DNA from: JAFMDF01 sp965277445 | GTDB taxonomy: Bacteria; Bacteroidota; Bacteroidia; Chitinophagales; Saprospiraceae | Reading direction: 5' to 3' | Length of the DNA: 64,000 nucleotides | Assembly (NCBI GenBank): GCA_965277445.1 | Contig: CBDICY010000013.1 | Coordinates: forward strand, 1,860,001-1,924,000 | Shown: positions 61,314 through 64,000 of the stretch, in pieces | Layout of the letters: every line of letters begins with the position of its first letter | Position numbering within the stretch: position 1 is the stretch's first letter | Notes under the pieces: generated by a model | What the model was told of the DNA's origin: nothing | Database searches by the model: none | What the model saw: only the letters and a program-made list of their open reading frames with translations | Made by a program: the position numbers and the translations under genes

Positions 61314-64000
61314 TTAGTCATCTACAGTCGTTCCAAAAATAGCAATTTCTCCCACCTTAGCGGAATTCTGCAATTTGGTAAACCGCAAATATCGAGTCGA
61401 TAAATTTAAGTTATTTAATTGATGCCATTTGCGATAAGCAGCGGTAAAATAAGTAGTGATTTCTACCCAATTATCATTGCCATTTTTATATTCTATTCTA
61501 AATTGACCATCACTCTCAATGTCGTAAATATGAATTGCTGCTAAGTTGTAAACTTGCTGTAAATCAACGACGGCAATAGTTGGAGGAATGCCCAATCCAG
61601 GGGTATAATCTTCGCCCCAATTGCTAATCGGAATGCCCGTTTCTCCACATATCGGATTGCCAAATTGAGGTTCGTCAAATAATCGACGAGCATCTAAATG
61701 TTCTGTTGGCGTTAAATCATTAATCCAGTCATTTTCAACACAAATAAAAGTAGGACAATTGGCATTGCAATCTTCATCGTCATCGTCGTCACATTGATTA
61801 ACAGGTAAGGTAGCAGCATTAATCGTTTGAATGGGAGACCCTTGTCCTGCAATATCTATCACTTGTAAACTAAAAGTATAATTGGTGTTTGCTGATAAAT
61901 TACCCACTTCAAAAGTAATTGGTGCTGCTAAGGGACGAAACGATAAGTTAATATTGCTTGGCTGAACCACTAAATTATAATAGGCAATATCATTATCTGT
62001 TGGGCTATTCCAACCAAGTGTAATGTCTTGACAACCTACTTGAACAGCTTGCAAATTGGTAATTGCGTTTGGTGGGCTATCATTGGGACAATTATTATTT
62101 GAGGTTTGAAAAGTAATAACATCCAATTCAGTTGGAGTAGTACTAGTATTTTCTGCAAATAAAAAACACTCATAAACGGTATAAGGCAGTAAATCATTCA
62201 ATGTGAACGAACTAGCAGTAGTAGGTAACATGATTTCTTCCAAGCTATGCGTAGTTGCCACGACTAATTTTAATTGATTAATAATCGAATTAGTGGGCAA
62301 TGTCCAATTTAAATTGCTGGAAGTACAAGTTACATTCGTAACTAATAAGTTATCAATCGACCCAGAAGGTGGATCAACAGGCACAAAAGGACTGGCATGA
62401 ATGACGACTTCATTGATGTTTCCATTATTGTCTAATTTAGACAAACGCAAATAACGAGCATGTACCGTAGGATTAGTAAAGGGGACCCACTCATCAAATG
62501 CATTAGTGAAATAGTTAAAAAGAGGTTGCCAAACTCCATTATCGTCCAAATATTCCACGGTGAAAGTCCCTTCCGCAATGCCATCAAAAAGAAAAATGGT
62601 ATCTAAATTATAAACAGCTTGTAAATCTAAAAGTGCAATAACTGGAGGTAATCCATCATTAGGATCAAATTCAGACCCCCATTGACTAATAGGATTTGTA
62701 TTGTTTCCACAGATGGGAGCAGTTGCCTGTTCATCCACCAACCGAGTTGGATCATAATCGGCTGGTTTAATTGGTGTAAGGTCAGTAATCCAACTTGGTT
62801 GTAAACATAATTGGGTGGGACAACTCGGCGCACAATTAGTTTGACAATCTGCTGTTGGAAGCGTATTTCCCATTATTGGAAAAGGCAAAGAAGGTTGTCC
62901 AATATTATCAATCGTAAAAATGGTAAAGTTGAAGTCATTGCCATCGGTTAAGTCAGTTAAAACTAAGGATTGTTCCATTCCTGAAAAAGGAAAATTTTGC
63001 TCCGTATTTCCATCATAAACCACTTTATAACTTGCAATATCCCGATCAAAAGGTGCGCTAATGTCTAAAGTGACACTATTACAAGAATTAGCAGATACCG
63101 TTGCATTTTGAATCATTCCGGGGACTTCATCTTGGGTGAAAACCGATAATTCTCCACAAAGCACCAATTCACCGAGTTGCACCATATCATCGGGACTAGC
63201 AATAAATCGCAGGTATCGAATAGGCTGATTATTGGGAAACAAATCGGTAAAATACCGCCAGTCATTCGTACTAATGGTTGGATAGTTTCGAATCGTCGTC
63301 CAAGGGCCATTAGGAGAACTAGCAGTTTGGATGTCTAAAACTCCAATTCCTCCACCATCATAAAGTGCCAATATATCAATCGTATAATACGCCCCTAAAT
63401 CTAAACTTAACCGTTCTTGGGTCATCGTCTGGTCTGCTGGGAAATCAAAACCCCAAAAAGTACTTGGTGCTACAGTTGGATTACAAAATGGATCAATGCT
63501 CGTTTGTTCGTCTATTAAGCGAGTGGCATTTTGTAAACTAACAAAAGGGTCGAATAACATGGATGGATTTAAAGGAATGATACAGGTATTTTCAACATCT
63601 AAAGTCATGGTTTGAATAGAGCAAATACTTGCTGTATTGGGGTTCGTTGGATCAATAGCAACCCCTTCAGGAATTAAAAATAATGTAATTGGGGTATTAG
63701 GGGTAAGATCAGCTACGGTATAACTTAATAAATCAGCGGGGATTTCGTCTGCTACTAAGGTGGCTGCAGTTAAGGAAAAATCACTAATCATTTGTTGCCC
63801 TTCCATATACCATAACTGGAATTTCTCTACGCCATTTGGAGTATCCCAATTAACTCGAAGACTACCACAGGTTTGATTAGAAACCGTTAAATTAGACGTA
63901 CAGCCTACACCTGAAACATAATTATCATCGCCAACAATTACAAAAACGGGACTTTCACTAGCCGTAATGCTAGGAGACGAGTCAGTCAAAGAAGAGGTAA
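61314..64000 (-). CDS. Large discoidin/fibronectin III surface protein, partial at 5' end
   Basis: At least 895 residues; the frame is open at base 64000, so the true start and any signal peptide lie outside. It alternates discoidin-like (F5/8 C, galactose-binding) domains, recognisable by Tyr-Leu-Arg-Phe and Tyr-Leu-Arg-Leu near their ends, with fibronectin III-like units (Thr-Leu-Gly-Trp, Asn-Thr-Asn-Tyr-Thr-Phe). An acidic linker Cys-Asp-Asp-Asp-Asp-Asp-Glu-Asp-Cys precedes the last discoidin domain. There is no T9SS domain at the C-terminus. It is probably an extracellular carbohydrate-binding or adhesive protein. Confidence 0.8.
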   Translation of the reverse strand, partial: TSSLTDSSPSITASESPVFVIVGDDNYVSGVGCTSNLTVSNQTCGSLRVNWDTPNGVEKFQLWYMEGQQMISDFSLTAATLVADEIPADLLSYTVADLTPNTPITLFLIPEGVAIDPTNPNTASICSIQTMTLDVENTCIIPLNPSMLFDPFVSLQNATRLIDEQTSIDPFCNPTVAPSTFWGFDFPADQTMTQERLSLDLGAYYTIDILALYDGGGIGVLDIQTASSPNGPWTTIRNYPTISTNDWRYFTDLFPNNQPIRYLRFIASPDDMVQLGELVLCGELSVFTQDEVPGMIQNATVSANSCNSVTLDISAPFDRDIASYKVVYDGNTEQNFPFSGMEQSLVLTDLTDGNDFNFTIFTIDNIGQPSLPFPIMGNTLPTADCQTNCAPSCPTQLCLQPSWITDLTPIKPADYDPTRLVDEQATAPICGNNTNPISQWGSEFDPNDGLPPVIALLDLQAVYNLDTIFLFDGIAEGTFTVEYLDDNGVWQPLFNYFTNAFDEWVPFTNPTVHARYLRLSKLDNNGNINEVVIHASPFVPVDPPSGSIDNLLVTNVTCTSSNLNWTLPTNSIINQLKLVVATTHSLEEIMLPTTASSFTLNDLLPYTVYECFLFAENTSTTPTELDVITFQTSNNNCPNDSPPNAITNLQAVQVGCQDITLGWNSPTDNDIAYYNLVVQPSNINLSFRPLAAPITFEVGNLSANTNYTFSLQVIDIAGQGSPIQTINAATLPVNQCDDDDDEDCNANCPTFICVENDWINDLTPTEHLDARRLFDEPQFGNPICGETGIPISNWGEDYTPGLGIPPTIAVVDLQQVYNLAAIHIYDIESDGQFRIEYKNGNDNWVEITTYFTAAYRKWHQLNNLNLSTRYLRFTKLQNSAKVGEIAIFGTTVDD

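Overview
This 64 kb window looks like one stretch of a Bacteroidota chromosome, most likely from the Saprospiria (Lewinella/Haliscomenobacter-like); the exact genus is an inference. The support is the AT-rich sequence, TAnnTTTG-type -7 promoter elements, secreted proteins with type IX secretion (T9SS) C-terminal domains and dockerin-like repeats, a hybrid two-component sensor ending in an AraC domain, and SusCD-free accessory content. No rRNA, tRNA or CRISPR array was seen. Genes are mostly single units or pairs on both strands.

Layout. 0.4-7.1 kb: an alpha/beta hydrolase, then (after an ISAs1-family insertion sequence at 1196-2413) three different ATP-grasp ligases and a class I glutamine amidotransferase, all on + strand; this looks like a biosynthetic or modification pathway of unknown product and is the best candidate for an undescribed system. 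7.4-14.6 kb: a 1653-residue secreted fibre-like protein with three repeat cassettes and a C-terminal Peptidase_S74 chaperone domain, preceded by a membrane hybrid histidine kinase/AraC regulator. 15.1-27.6 kb: ordinary metabolism (leucyl aminopeptidase, crotonase, TetR regulator, fused 2-oxoacid dehydrogenase E1, pseudouridine synthase, GMC oxidoreductase), an unusual cytoplasmic subtilase and a lipoprotein with FG-GAP repeats. 27.8-30.6 kb: a small accessory patch with a Uma2-type nuclease, a minimal tyrosine recombinase and two unknown membrane-associated proteins. 30.7-46.3 kb: a PQQ/haem dehydrogenase, small membrane proteins, an orphan beta-propeller lipoprotein, a cysteine dioxygenase plus PLP decarboxylase pair that together suggest hypotaurine/taurine synthesis, malate:quinone oxidoreductase, a DUF6493-like protein, adenine deaminase and a YggS/PLPBP protein. 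47-57 kb: three paralogous dockerin-like surface proteins, penicillin-binding protein 1C, thymidylate kinase and a secreted protein of three repeats. 57-64 kb: a potassium channel with a zinc ribbon, a DUF4349 protein, a fatty acid hydroxylase, a 58-residue DUF6435 gene overlapping an SDR gene, and a large discoidin/FN3 protein that runs off the window end.

The intergenic spaces are unusually rich in palindromic DNA. There is a dispersed palindromic element with the core TCGCCTCTGGCGA (two full copies and one half copy), a 236-bp foldback element at 46568-46803, and a series of long perfect hairpins whose sequences differ from each other (stems of 12-28 bp). The insertion sequence at 1196-2413 sits inside one of these palindromic spacers.

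Gene starts were chosen by the best internal ATG when an upstream TTG start would fall inside a hairpin or before a signal peptide. All functional calls come from reading motifs by eye; no database search was possible.
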